Source: an uncultured bacterium
Lineage (GTDB): Bacteria; Myxococcota_A; Bradymonadia; UBA7976; VGTA01
Reading direction: 5' to 3'
NCBI GenBank assembly: GCA_943788935.1
Contig: CALSSE010000017.1
Coordinates: 41,001-105,000 of the forward strand
Length of the DNA stretch: 64,000 bases
The notes beneath the pieces are model-generated. The model had not been told where the DNA came from. It was given only the letters and a program-made list of their open reading frames with translations, and made no database searches. Shown in pieces: positions 33,332 to 42,938 of the stretch (the first letter of the stretch is position 1; each line of letters starts with the position of its first letter). Position numbers and translations under genes: made by a program.

Positions 33332-34900
33332 ATGTTAGGCTATAATCGCCTTCGACTCTCGCTATGGGTCACTAGCTCTTTAGGTCTTTTGATCGCTATG
33401 ATCACTCTCTCTGAGCGCTATTTTATGAAAATAGATCTGAGTGATGGTGCTCAATATACTCTCTCTCCTGAAGTGACAGACCCTCTCCAAGAGCTCAGAG
33501 ATCCCTTGGTGGTCAACGCCTTCTTACCGCTCTCCGCTCCTCCTCCCTATCGAGAGATCGCTAGGCATACAAGAGACCTCTTACGTGAACTAGATAGCGC
33601 CAGTGTTTATATATCACTTAGAGTCAGTGATAGCGCTGAAAGTCTCTCTGTAGCGGCGCTAGAGGAGTTGACTCAGCGGGCAGCGGAGCTTGGGGTGGAA
33701 ACCGCCCAACTCTCTGCAGAACGCGCGGGGCGGAGAGCGCTGTTGCAAATCCCTTATGGGGTCTCCCTCGCTCGCATGAACCACCGGGTGGTCACTCCGC
33801 CAGTAGAGAGGCTTCAAGATGTAGAGTACCAACTCGCGCGAGCGACGAGACGACTCCTTGAGCTGAGGCCTCCTCAACGCATCGGGCTCGCGCAAGGCTC
33901 GGGTGAGCCTGATTTACTCAATAGCCCACTCGCCAAGCGGTTGGAAGCCGAGGGTACATTGGTACCCATTAACTTAGATGGAGAGAGCATAGAGGATGAG
34001 GTTGACCTCCTACTCCTCTTGGGAGCGACTCAGAGCTATGGTGAGCGAGCCCGATGGGTGATCGATCGCTTGTTATGCGATGGAGGAAGTGTGGTCATCG
34101 CGCTTGACCACCGGCAGCAGAGTGAGTTGTTCACGAAAGTGTGGTCGCCTCGTCCTACAGGATTAGAGCCTCTACTCAAGAGATATGGTGTAGAAGTAAA
34201 ACGCCAATGGGTGATCGCTGATCCGGAGCATCCCGCTCCCGCTCCGCTCTTAAGAGACGCCCATGACCAAGTGGTCTTCACCCCTCACCCTCTTTATCCT
34301 ATGACCAAGTCATCTCTCCATCCGATCACTGTCGCTCTCTCTGAGTTGGTAGTCCCTATGTCTCCCCTGTTTAACCTGCCCGATCAAGCGATCGTTTTAG
34401 CTCACTCTGAGCCGAGCGCTGTGGCTCTAAAGTCCTTGAAGAGTCTCACCATTTCAGAGGCAGAAGAGAGTCTCTCGGCTCCTCAAGGCTTCCCGGTCGC
34501 TTTCGCGCTAGAGATGACGCTTGAGAGTTGTTTAAAGCGTCCCCATCAAGCAGGTGTAGAGAGCAAACATCTCCCCTCATCACCAGATGGACTAGAGGAG
34601 AGTGAAGAGATGAGAGCAGGAAGAGGGAAGGCTCGTTTAGTGATGATCGGGAGCGGTCGACGACTCCTCAGCGCCAGCCCAAAGGGCTTGGAGTTTGTGA
34701 TGAACTCGCTCGCTTGGGCACGAGGTGATGAGTCTTTATTACGTTTAAAGCAACGTCGAGTGACTCGACCTAAGCTCTCTCTCTCTTTGGGAGAACAGCG
34801 TTTCATTCAGTGGGGAGCTGCCATTCTCCCCTGCTTGCTCATCGCTCTCCTCTCTCTGTGGATACGGAGACCGAGAGACCACTCAAGTCCCTCATCGTGA
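33332..34900 (+). CDS. GldG-like ABC-transporter accessory protein
   Basis: A 522-residue membrane protein. An N-terminal helix (residues 10-28) is followed by the ABC_transp_aux domain: FMKIDLSDGAQYTLSPEVTDPLQELRDPLVVNAFLP, YREIARHTRDLLREL, VERLQDVEYQLARATRRLL and GLAQGSGEPDL. A C-terminal helix (FIQWGAAILPCLLIALLSLW) with an Arg-rich end closes it. In Bacteroidota GldG works with ATPase GldA and permease GldF in gliding; similar gene sets elsewhere are uncharacterised exporters. The ATPase and permease genes are not next to it. AGGAG seven bases before ATG; 39 bp before the DUF4340 gene, so co-transcribed. Confidence 0.87.
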   Translation: MLGYNRLRLSLWVTSSLGLLIAMITLSERYFMKIDLSDGAQYTLSPEVTDPLQELRDPLVVNAFLPLSAPPPYREIARHTRDLLRELDSASVYISLRVSDSAESLSVAALEELTQRAAELGVETAQLSAERAGRRALLQIPYGVSLARMNHRVVTPPVERLQDVEYQLARATRRLLELRPPQRIGLAQGSGEPDLLNSPLAKRLEAEGTLVPINLDGESIEDEVDLLLLLGATQSYGERARWVIDRLLCDGGSVVIALDHRQQSELFTKVWSPRPTGLEPLLKRYGVEVKRQWVIADPEHPAPAPLLRDAHDQVVFTPHPLYPMTKSSLHPITVALSELVVPMSPLFNLPDQAIVLAHSEPSAVALKSLKSLTISEAEESLSAPQGFPVAFALEMTLESCLKRPHQAGVESKHLPSSPDGLEESEEMRAGRGKARLVMIGSGRRLLSASPKGLEFVMNSLAWARGDESLLRLKQRRVTRPKLSLSLGEQRFIQWGAAILPCLLIALLSLWIRRPRDHSSPSS

Positions 34901-34939
34901 ACCCGATAGTAACCTCTAAATAAGGGAGACTCACGCTCT

Positions 34940-36502
34940 ATGAAAAGCGCCGGTGATCAAAACGCGAAGCTGAGGTTGTTCAAGGTAATCGCTCTCTGTG
35001 GTCTCGCTTGGGGAGGGCTTTGGTTTAGTGACAGAGCGCCTCAACAACAAGAGAACAGAGTCAATACTCGCTCTAAACTCCCCTCTATTCACTCTTGGGA
35101 GAGCATAGAGGTCTCTTGGCCTGAGCTATATGGAATGACATTAGAGCGAGCCAAAGACCGGAGAAGCAAAGATAAGGTAGAAGAGGATAGAGGACGATGG
35201 TTCGTAAACTTTGGAGGTCAAGGAGGTTTGCGGCCCATAGATCGAGCCCTCGCTGAGCGCTTATATGATGAATTTAGTGACGTATATATTGTAGAGAAGC
35301 GCTCGGTTAAACAGAGAGAGAGCGCCCGCCAACTCGGAGTGACTGAAGCCGCTTTGGAGATCAAAATAAAGTATCTAGATCATCTCTCTCAGCCCCGTAT
35401 ACTTCGCTTAAGGATCGGGGCAGAACATATGCGACATAGCACTTGGGTGAGATCTCTATCAGAGGAGGGCGATCCACTAGAGACCGCTTGGCGGGTAAAC
35501 CGAAGGCTGCGAAGAGCGGTCGACCATCTACCAGAGAAATGGCCAGATCGCCGCTTTGGATTATTAGGAGAGGGAGGTCTGTCCCTCATCACTTGCTTCC
35601 AAGGAGAGCATGATGCTCCCTCTCATCATCGACGTCACCAATGGTCGATCGGCCAAGTTGATGACCAAGAAAGTTGGCAATTGGTCACTGAGGAGAGAGC
35701 GCCTACTCTCGATCAAACAGCGATCCGTAGCTTTGTTTACACGCTACGCACTCTCAAGGTGTCGAGGTACTTGAATCGATCAAAAGTGTCTTCAGTTTGG
35801 CGACCGGTTCACAGCTGCTTATGGGAGAGTAATCTCGGAGAGCGAGGCTGGGTGAGCTTTGGTCAACTCTCCCGTAAAGATTTAGACCCAATGTTAAAAG
35901 TCAACGCGAGAGCAGGTGAGCGCCCACTACATATTGTAGAGAGCTCAAGAGGAATTGGAGTCATCCCTGACCATATCGCTCACTTTCTGACACCCAAGCT
36001 CTCTCAGCTTCTTAACCGGTCACTGAGCATGGTTGATATAAGCGCTTTCATCAGTATAGACTACATCCCTCCTCCCGCACCTCTTCAGCCGTTGAATGAA
36101 CCTCTCACGACAAGATGGAGGGCAGAGAAGAGCTCAACGGGCTGGTGGCTTCACTCTTCTCGTTATGGGGAGCGAGTAAAAAGTCCTCTTCGGCGACAAG
36201 CGATAGATCAGTGGCTCTCTCTATTGACCAAGAGCACTGCGAGTGTGGAGTATACATCTCAACGTCAAAGCGGAGCTGTCACCACAGGCGCGACAATCAC
36301 TCTCACCCTCGCTGAAGAGAGTTGCCCTCCTCAGTGGAGCGCTCATCGTGAAGAGCCACGCTGTGTATTTACCTTGGTAGAGAGGCCCGCCTCATCGGAA
36401 GCTCTCTCTTCTATTCACCAATGGTTGAGGCCTAAAGATCAGCTCTCTTTTAAGCTATCTAACTCTCACCATCATCGGTTAGTGCGGGGGCCTCTCCCTT
36501 GA
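34940..36502 (+). CDS. DUF4340 domain protein
   Basis: A 520-residue protein with one N-terminal membrane helix (residues 12-30) and a large extracytoplasmic part of DUF4340 type: SWESIEVSWPELYGMTLERAKD, WFVNFGGQGGLRPIDRALAERLYDEFSDVYIVEKRSV, LGVTEAALEIKIKYLD, LRLRIG. DUF4340 proteins are nearly always encoded beside GldG-like genes, as here. The role is unknown. Its TGA stop is immediately followed by the stop of the convergent coiled-coil gene with no bases between. Confidence 0.85.
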   Translation: MKSAGDQNAKLRLFKVIALCGLAWGGLWFSDRAPQQQENRVNTRSKLPSIHSWESIEVSWPELYGMTLERAKDRRSKDKVEEDRGRWFVNFGGQGGLRPIDRALAERLYDEFSDVYIVEKRSVKQRESARQLGVTEAALEIKIKYLDHLSQPRILRLRIGAEHMRHSTWVRSLSEEGDPLETAWRVNRRLRRAVDHLPEKWPDRRFGLLGEGGLSLITCFQGEHDAPSHHRRHQWSIGQVDDQESWQLVTEERAPTLDQTAIRSFVYTLRTLKVSRYLNRSKVSSVWRPVHSCLWESNLGERGWVSFGQLSRKDLDPMLKVNARAGERPLHIVESSRGIGVIPDHIAHFLTPKLSQLLNRSLSMVDISAFISIDYIPPPAPLQPLNEPLTTRWRAEKSSTGWWLHSSRYGERVKSPLRRQAIDQWLSLLTKSTASVEYTSQRQSGAVTTGATITLTLAEESCPPQWSAHREEPRCVFTLVERPASSEALSSIHQWLRPKDQLSFKLSNSHHHRLVRGPLP

Positions 36503-37705
36503 TTACCCTTCGGGCTCAGGGGCAGGCTCGGGCTCAGGGGCAGGCTCGGGCTCAGGAGCAGCCTCGGGCTCAGGGGCAGGCTCGGGCTCAGGGGCAGGCT
36601 CGGGCTCAGGGGCAGCCTCGGGCTCAGGGGCAGCCTCGGGCTCAGGGGCAGCCTCGGGCTCAGGGGCAGCCTCGGGCTCAGGGGCAGCCTCGGGCTCAGG
36701 GGCAGCCTCGGGCTCAGGGGCAGCCTCGGGCTCAGGGGCAGCCTCGGGCTCATCGGCTTCTACTCGCTGCCAATCTTCTTCAGTCATGGAGGAGGGAGTG
36801 AAGGCGACGGGAGAGGCTTCTACGACCTCAGCGACAATATTGATCGCTAGCGCGGCTTGTCTTCGCTCTTCGCGGAGAACACTGCCCAGCTCTTCGATCT
36901 TTGCCTTCGCCGCTTCTAGTTCTGACCTAAGCTCAGCATCGACGAGCACTAAGGCTTCCTGCTTCGCTGTCTTAATCGCTTCAGCGGTCTTCAACTCAAA
37001 GCGTTGTTCCGCCCCTTTAGCGCGACTGATCGCCGACTCTAGTTCTAGCTGTTGGATAACATACGCGCGATGATCGAGTCCTACACGATAACGGAGCTCT
37101 CTAATCGTACGCTCAGTGAGCATCGCCTTATTAGCGCTCTCTGTCTTCACGTCTCGTCGCTCAGATTCAAGTTTCTTTACCCGAGCTTTGAGCTGATCTA
37201 CGCGTTGCTCGAGTCGCTGCTTAGTATCGGTGAGCACGTTCACCTTGTGGTGGAGCTCAACCTCATGAGGCTCTCGCTCTAGCGCTCTCTCCGCTCCCTT
37301 TAGTTCCTGGGTGAGCTCTTGGACCCGTGCTCTGCTCTCCGTGAGCGCTGCTCCCGCTCTCCTGATCTTGACGATCTCATCTTCAGTCTCACCAAGTTTG
37401 GCGCGTTGAGTGTCGAACTTAGTCTTAAGTTCATCTAATTCAGCGTTTAGCTCGTCGGCTCGAGACTCTAGATGAGCGCGAGAGTCCTTTACGCTACGCA
37501 CCTTATCTTGTTCACGCTTAATGCTCTCGCGTGCGCTCTCTCGTTGTGAATTTAACTCTTCACGGGCACTTCGCGTTTCCTCACGCGCTGCCCGAGCGCT
37601 CTCCTTGGCTTGAGTGAGCTCGCCTCTTGAGCGCTCTAGCTCTGCTCGGAGCTCGGTCACTTTATTGATCAGTTGATCTACTTTATTATTTGAGAAGAGT
37701 CCCAT
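36503..37705 (-). CDS. Coiled-coil protein with EPEAAP repeat tail
   Basis: A 400-residue cytoplasmic protein. Residues 10-300 are almost continuous alpha-helical coiled coil rich in Arg/Glu/Lys/Leu, resembling SMC-arm or tropomyosin-type sequence. Residues 317-400 are about 13 hexapeptides EPEAAP or EPEPAP, acidic and Pro-rich, likely extended and rod-like. No enzyme motif. The ATG at 37705 is preceded by TGGAG and starts MGLFSNNK; the longer frame adds non-coding-looking sequence. It may be a scaffolding or filament protein. The tail is encoded by an 18-bp tandem repeat (36510-36750). Confidence 0.78.
   Translation of the reverse strand: MGLFSNNKVDQLINKVTELRAELERSRGELTQAKESARAAREETRSAREELNSQRESARESIKREQDKVRSVKDSRAHLESRADELNAELDELKTKFDTQRAKLGETEDEIVKIRRAGAALTESRARVQELTQELKGAERALEREPHEVELHHKVNVLTDTKQRLEQRVDQLKARVKKLESERRDVKTESANKAMLTERTIRELRYRVGLDHRAYVIQQLELESAISRAKGAEQRFELKTAEAIKTAKQEALVLVDAELRSELEAAKAKIEELGSVLREERRQAALAINIVAEVVEASPVAFTPSSMTEEDWQRVEADEPEAAPEPEAAPEPEAAPEPEAAPEPEAAPEPEAAPEPEAAPEPEAAPEPEPAPEPEPAPEPEAAPEPEPAPEPEPAPEPEG
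36510..36750. repeat. 18-bp tandem repeat (EPEAAP tail)
   Basis: About 13 copies of ggctcaggggcagcctcg (a variant with gcaggctcg gives EPEPAP). Copies in the middle are identical. Confidence 0.95.
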
Positions 37706-37800
37706 TGTATCTCCAGTTGAAGTTAAGATATTCGTTATAGATACAGATCTAGCGATGGAGATCAAGTCGATCACTCAATCTCACTAACTAATCCTGATGT

Positions 37801-38760
37801 CTAATAGAGGGCCATGACCTTATAGACTTGATAAGCGGACCAAAAACTCCACCCTATAAACAGCACCGCTGGCGTCGCTAGGAGGAGAGAGCGCGCTTGA
37901 TCAGAGGCGGAACGAGGGGGAGTGATTAAGTAGCTGAGAAGACCTCCACTGATCAAACCTCCAAAGTGAGCGCTGTGAGCGACTCCTCCCATCATCATAC
38001 CGAAGAGCGTACAAAATACGGTCCACTCAATCATCTTATTACGGATGAAGAGACCTTGAGGGGTACCGACGCGATGTCCGAAGACCATGGCTACGCCGAT
38101 CAACCCAAAGACCGATCCCGAGGCGCCAATTGTGAGCCCCGATTTAGGATAGATCAAAGCGGGTAATAAGATCGCACCAGCGCCCGAGACTGTCCAGATA
38201 AACAGAGTTCGACTAAAACCAAAAGTTCTCGCTACCAAAGGTCCAACTTGAAAGAGAGCGACCAAATTAAAGCCGATATGCATCAAGTTACCGTGTAAAC
38301 AGGTATAAGTGAAGAGTCGCCAGCCATGTTCGGCGCTGATATATTCTTTAAAAGAGAGGGGGAGCGCTCCACCGACGATTAAGATGCGACGACTAACCTC
38401 ATAATCGCCTCCCATACCTCCCATCAGCGTGCCACCCATCTTAATCTGCACTAAATAACCAAAAAGGCAGAGGGCGACGACTAAAGGGACCACTGCCTCC
38501 GCTTGGATCTTAACATGTTTAGAGAACTTGAGGAGCCATGAGGGAGCGAGTTGAGTATGCCCACAGCGACCGCAGATTTGGTCTGAGATCAACATGAGAT
38601 GTTGACAGCGTTCACAGTGACGGTGCTTCAACGTTCTAGAGGGAGGGGCTGGTTTAGCGCTCTTTCTAAGTTGCCAACGCGCTTGAGTATCGCTGTGACC
38701 AATCATTCGATACCATAGATATCTTAGTTTATCGAACCCTCGTGGAGGCTCTATGCTCAT
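37801..38760 (-). CDS. Rhomboid-family intramembrane serine protease with zinc ribbon
   Basis: A 319-residue membrane protein. Residues 42-75 hold a zinc-ribbon CERC...CGRC pair. Six or so membrane helices follow, with the rhomboid landmarks: WRLFTYTCLHGNLMHIGFNLVAL, the catalytic Ser in GASGSVFGLIG, and the catalytic His in AHFGGLISGGLLSY. Such proteases cut single-pass membrane proteins. The first part has an extra helix typical of bacterial rhomboids with a cytosolic domain. Start at 38760 is favoured by an AAAGGG site; the ATG 33 bases upstream is the alternative. Substrate unknown. Monocistronic between coiled-coil and Cys-rich genes. Confidence 0.92.
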   Translation of the reverse strand: MSIEPPRGFDKLRYLWYRMIGHSDTQARWQLRKSAKPAPPSRTLKHRHCERCQHLMLISDQICGRCGHTQLAPSWLLKFSKHVKIQAEAVVPLVVALCLFGYLVQIKMGGTLMGGMGGDYEVSRRILIVGGALPLSFKEYISAEHGWRLFTYTCLHGNLMHIGFNLVALFQVGPLVARTFGFSRTLFIWTVSGAGAILLPALIYPKSGLTIGASGSVFGLIGVAMVFGHRVGTPQGLFIRNKMIEWTVFCTLFGMMMGGVAHSAHFGGLISGGLLSYLITPPRSASDQARSLLLATPAVLFIGWSFWSAYQVYKVMALY

Positions 38761-38825
38761 AATGGTTACCCTTTGTAACTCGTTAGCTCTCATGGCTGTT
38801 AAGAGGGATCACTCGTGGAGACTTA

Positions 38826-41800
38826 TTAAGGGAGGGTGATCGACTCGCGGGGGTGTCCCTGACCAAAAGTGACATAGTTGAGGATGTAAGGAGGGGTGAC
38901 CTGATATTGGCTTAAATCAAAGGAGACCTCAGCGCTCACCTCTCCGGAAGAGAGAGGAGAGAAGTAGATCGTCCCCAGGTGGCCGTTGAAGAGAGGTCGT
39001 CCGCTCACTCCGAGCACTGTGACCCGCAGGCGATCTCTCTCTGGTTCTGTGAGAGCGACCAATAGAGAGCTCTGCGAAGCGTCGGCCGCCGGGCCTGATG
39101 ATTCTTGGAGGAAACCTACTTGAGACTCATCGAAGTCAATGTAGAGCTCGATAAGGGTGGGTGAGCGCTTATCAATATTGGACTCTAGCCACAGCTCAAC
39201 GGCGTAAGCCTGATCATCGCTTTTCCTCAATGAGAACATGGGTGAGATCGGGGTATTGCTAAGACAGGCTTCACCATCAGAGACCCCATCATAGTTCTGA
39301 TCCTCGCTCGCATGTTGGTCAGAGCTTGTGAGGTGACACGCTTCTTCAGCGACATCGAGCAGCCCATCTTGATCTCGGTCTTGAAAAGGTATGTTTTGTG
39401 AGGTTTGAGCACAACGATCAACGCTGATTAGCCCATTATCACATGAGAACCTCCGTGGTAGACAGCCAAGGTCTTGAACGCTCAGGTTTGCGGTCGCCAT
39501 CGCTCGTCCGCCGCTCTCTTGGCTAGCGGTCGTCACTTCTGCTCCCTCAGCGATCCAATTGGCGATGACTCCAAATGATCCAACGGTAGGGCTCAAGGCG
39601 CGCGCGCGCTCATCCTCAGTCAACACTGATCGAGGCTCATGACCTCCTTCTCTTGTCCAAAGCGTAATATGCTTCATCGCGCCATGGAGGATATCGCCTA
39701 AGCCCCCGCCATTAGCGGCCGAGAGTGGGCGAGCCCCTAAATAGAGGGTCTGAGGTCCTTGTAAGCCAGCGCTGTTCCCCCAAGCACCGGTCAAAAGGCC
39801 CGCAAAAGACTGCGGTAGACCATCGATGGAGACTGAGAAGCCTCGATCTTCATAAGCGCTGAAGTCATCAGAGATATACTCTCCGAAGGCATCCCAAGAG
39901 ATATGGAACCAGCGTTGAACAGGGAGCGTTCTACTCAGAGAGAGCGCTTTATTCTCAACTCTAGGTGATAACTCGGCGAGCTGTAAGAGACCTTCACTGT
40001 TCACGCTAAGTCTGACTTGTCGGTTTCCTTGAGGATCTCCATAGGCCATTAAGGTCGCCTCCGTTCCCGCAACAGGATAACTCTCTAGATAGACCCATGA
40101 TTCAAAGCGTCCGGTCGCTCCGATGTCGAGTGTCGTCCATAAAGCGCTATCTAGACCGTTCCAAAAGAGGCCCGCATCACAACGCTCTGAGAGCTCACAG
40201 CCCGGTAGGCAACGATCTTCGTCATCTTGGTTGCCATCATCACACTCTTCTCGAGCAGGTTGGGTGATTGAGTCACCACAGAACGTAGTTGTACATGTGC
40301 TCGAGCAATCATCGCTATCGTCTTGATTTCCATCGTCACATTGCTCTTGACCTTGATAGGTGAAGCCGTCTCCACACACATTGAAGCGGCAGTTATTGGT
40401 ACATTCATTCTGGTCACTTTGGTCCCCGTCATCGCACTCCTCAACACCGGTGTGGATCAGCTGATCACCGCAAGTCGCTAGACGACAGTTGTTGGTACAT
40501 CCATCTTCATTACTGAGGTTCCCATCATCACATTCTTCGCTCGGCTGTACGACACCATCACCACAGCTCTCGAGCCGACAGTCGACGCTACAACCGTCTC
40601 CGCTCTGTTGATTCTGATCATCACACTCTTCACCCAGGTCGCTGTGTACGACACCATCGCCGCAGATGGGAACTGTACAGCGATTAGTACATTCGTTCTG
40701 CTCGATTTGGTCGCCATCATCACACTCTTCAACGCCTCGCTGAACGATCCCATCACCACAACGAGCGATATCACAACGGTTCGTACAGACATCTTCACTG
40801 TCAAGATTACCATCATCGCATGACTCAACTCCCTCCCACAAATAACCATCCCCGCAGCGAGCTTGTCTACACCCCTCTACACAGCCATCACTTTGGTCAT
40901 CATTTCCATCATCGCAGGCCTCTTGACCGCTCTGAATATATCCATCGCCACAGAAGGCAAATACACATTGGTCAGTACAGCCGTTGGTGTTGTCTTGATC
41001 ACCATCATCACACTCTTCGATACCAAACTGTACGACACCATCACCGCAGCGGGCGATCTCACAACGATTAGTACACCCATCGGTGTCGTCGCGATTGCCA
41101 TCATCGCAAGCCTCCACGCCATTCCATACGATCCCATCACCACAGCGAGCGACCTCACAGAGAGCGGTGCAGCGATCAAAGGGGTCACGGTTACCATCAT
41201 CACACTCTTCTACACCCGACCAGACGAGTCCATCCCCGCAACGAGCAGGCTGACAGCGGTTGGTGCAGGCATCACTGCTGAGCCGATTACCATCGTCGCA
41301 GCCCTCAAGGCCTTGAACGACCCCATCACCACAACTCAGCGGTGCGCAATCACTAGTACAGCCATCACTGTTAATTTGATTTCCATCATCGCAGCTCTCG
41401 ACACCTTCCCATAGAAATCCATCTCCACAGCGAGCTTGTTGGCAGGTTGTAGTACAGCTATCACCCTCGACTTCATTGCCGTCATCACACTCTTCTGCTC
41501 GTGCTCTGACGACCCCATCGCCACAACGAGCGAGGGTGCAGGTTTGAGTACAAGCATCGGCGGGATTCAAGTTACCATCATCACACTCTTCGATTCCCTG
41601 CCAAATCACGTTGTCACCACAGACCGCGAGCTGACAGTCATTGGTACACCCATCATTATTATCGGTGTTACCATCATCACAAGACTCGGTCGTTGAGTGG
41701 ACTAAGCCATCGCCGCAACGAGGCAGGGTACACTCTGAGCTACAGTCATCGAAGTTATCGAGGTTACCATCATCACACTCCTCGATGTCGGCGAGGAGGA

Positions 41801-42638
41801 TACCATCTCCGCAACGGTTGATGAGACAAGCGTTTGAGCACTCATCTGTGTCGATAAAGTTACCATCGTCACACTCTTCGGCGCCTTGTCGAGTGATCCC
41901 ATCTCCACAGCTAGCGACTTGGCACTCGTCGGTACACCGATCAAAGGCGAGTAGATTTCCATCATCACATTCTTCAACACCACGCTCGACGACTCCATCC
42001 CCGCAGCGGGCTATTTGACATTGATTAGTGCAGATATCCCCATTTTCATCGTTGCCATCGTCGCATCCTTCACCCTCTTGCACAACGCCATCGCCACACC
42101 AGGCGATGGTGCACGCTGAAGAGCAGTTGTCTCCATTTTCAAGGTTACCGTCATCACACTCCTCTTCAGCGGCCCAAATAATACCATCTCCACAGATGGC
42201 AGGTTGGCAACTATTGGTACAAGCATCGTCATTGATGAGATTACCGTCATCACACAACTCTACCCCCTCTTGGAGTACTCCATCGCCGCAACGGGCAACT
42301 TCACAACGGTTGGTACACTCATCTCCTGCGAAGATATTCCCATCGTCACAGGTCTCTCCTGATTGGACAATCCCATCTCCACAGCGGCCATCAAGCTCAT
42401 CATCACAGCGACAGAACCCGAAGCGACCTAGCTCACATCGCTCTTCACCTTCGCTACCATCATCACAGTCACACGGCCTCACTGTCTCCTCTATACAGCG
42501 CTCCTCCTGAACCATGGAGTCCTCATTCACTCCAAAGTCGATCTCACTCAATGTTGGATCGCCACAAGCTCCCAAACCTAGAGAAAGAGTCAACGTCAAG
42601 AGAGTCGGTATGTATAATAAAGACCGTATACGATTCAT
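38826..42638 (-). CDS. Cys-rich surface lipoprotein with 23 DUF4215-type repeats, LamG-like and cohesin-like domains
   Basis: A 1270-residue lipoprotein (lipobox LGLGAC, Cys25). After a short Cys-rich segment come 23 tandem copies of a 31-residue unit, CGDGxVQxGxEECDDGNxxxxDxCTNxC, the DUF4215 / Myxococcus cysteine-rich repeat, each with six Cys. Residues 820-980 look like a LamG-type lectin fold (GRFESWVYLESYP ... RWFHISWDAFGEY). A Ca-binding DRDQDGLLDVAEEAC / DQNYDGVSDGEAC pair follows near residue 1100, then a C-terminal cohesin-like beta domain (YAVELWLESN ... LYIDFDESQVGFLQE). Predicted to be a long, disulfide-stiffened adhesive stalk. Repeats are diverged at the DNA level, unlike the homogenised array at 10617-12002. 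Confidence 0.92.
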   Translation of the reverse strand: MNRIRSLLYIPTLLTLTLSLGLGACGDPTLSEIDFGVNEDSMVQEERCIEETVRPCDCDDGSEGEERCELGRFGFCRCDDELDGRCGDGIVQSGETCDDGNIFAGDECTNRCEVARCGDGVLQEGVELCDDGNLINDDACTNSCQPAICGDGIIWAAEEECDDGNLENGDNCSSACTIAWCGDGVVQEGEGCDDGNDENGDICTNQCQIARCGDGVVERGVEECDDGNLLAFDRCTDECQVASCGDGITRQGAEECDDGNFIDTDECSNACLINRCGDGILLADIEECDDGNLDNFDDCSSECTLPRCGDGLVHSTTESCDDGNTDNNDGCTNDCQLAVCGDNVIWQGIEECDDGNLNPADACTQTCTLARCGDGVVRARAEECDDGNEVEGDSCTTTCQQARCGDGFLWEGVESCDDGNQINSDGCTSDCAPLSCGDGVVQGLEGCDDGNRLSSDACTNRCQPARCGDGLVWSGVEECDDGNRDPFDRCTALCEVARCGDGIVWNGVEACDDGNRDDTDGCTNRCEIARCGDGVVQFGIEECDDGDQDNTNGCTDQCVFAFCGDGYIQSGQEACDDGNDDQSDGCVEGCRQARCGDGYLWEGVESCDDGNLDSEDVCTNRCDIARCGDGIVQRGVEECDDGDQIEQNECTNRCTVPICGDGVVHSDLGEECDDQNQQSGDGCSVDCRLESCGDGVVQPSEECDDGNLSNEDGCTNNCRLATCGDQLIHTGVEECDDGDQSDQNECTNNCRFNVCGDGFTYQGQEQCDDGNQDDSDDCSSTCTTTFCGDSITQPAREECDDGNQDDEDRCLPGCELSERCDAGLFWNGLDSALWTTLDIGATGRFESWVYLESYPVAGTEATLMAYGDPQGNRQVRLSVNSEGLLQLAELSPRVENKALSLSRTLPVQRWFHISWDAFGEYISDDFSAYEDRGFSVSIDGLPQSFAGLLTGAWGNSAGLQGPQTLYLGARPLSAANGGGLGDILHGAMKHITLWTREGGHEPRSVLTEDERARALSPTVGSFGVIANWIAEGAEVTTASQESGGRAMATANLSVQDLGCLPRRFSCDNGLISVDRCAQTSQNIPFQDRDQDGLLDVAEEACHLTSSDQHASEDQNYDGVSDGEACLSNTPISPMFSLRKSDDQAYAVELWLESNIDKRSPTLIELYIDFDESQVGFLQESSGPAADASQSSLLVALTEPERDRLRVTVLGVSGRPLFNGHLGTIYFSPLSSGEVSAEVSFDLSQYQVTPPYILNYVTFGQGHPRESITLP

Positions 42639-42938
42639 ATAGTCCGCCTATATTGTAAGTCTTCGTGAAGAGCGCATAGAATAAACTGAGTTAAAGTATA
42701 TCGCTTATTTCGGTCAAAACTCACAATACTTTAATTCATCCCACCTCGAGAGCTCATAAAACGACCCCCTCTAATCTCTGATGAAATGCCTAAAGTGCCC
42801 TGCAGTGAAATAGTTTTCGAGAGTCTCTGAGAGCAGGCAAGAGAGCAGGCAAGAGAGCAGGCAAGAGAGCAGGCAAGAGAGCAGGCAAGAGAGCAGGCAA
42901 GGCGAAGAAGGACTCTCGGAGAGGAGACTGAGAAGATC
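42639..42938. other. Intergenic region with 12-bp array
   Basis: About 300 bp between two minus-strand genes. It contains the 12-bp array at 42829-42900 close to the end of cdaA; the part near the lipoprotein gene must contain that gene's promoter. Confidence 0.55.
42829..42900. repeat. 12-bp tandem array, six copies
   Basis: Six identical copies of gagagcaggcaa, directly downstream of the cdaA stop, with no spacers. Confidence 0.95.

Noticed and set aside
36500..36505. Stop codons of convergent genes directly abutting (tga then tta)
   Set aside because: Unusual in spacing but normal for a compact genome; no sign of function. Only a note that no terminator can fit between them.
40863..41414. 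Several long plus-strand frames opposite the DUF4215 repeats
   Set aside because: They mirror the Cys-rich coding repeats; amino-acid composition is nonsense and the minus-strand gene explains the region.
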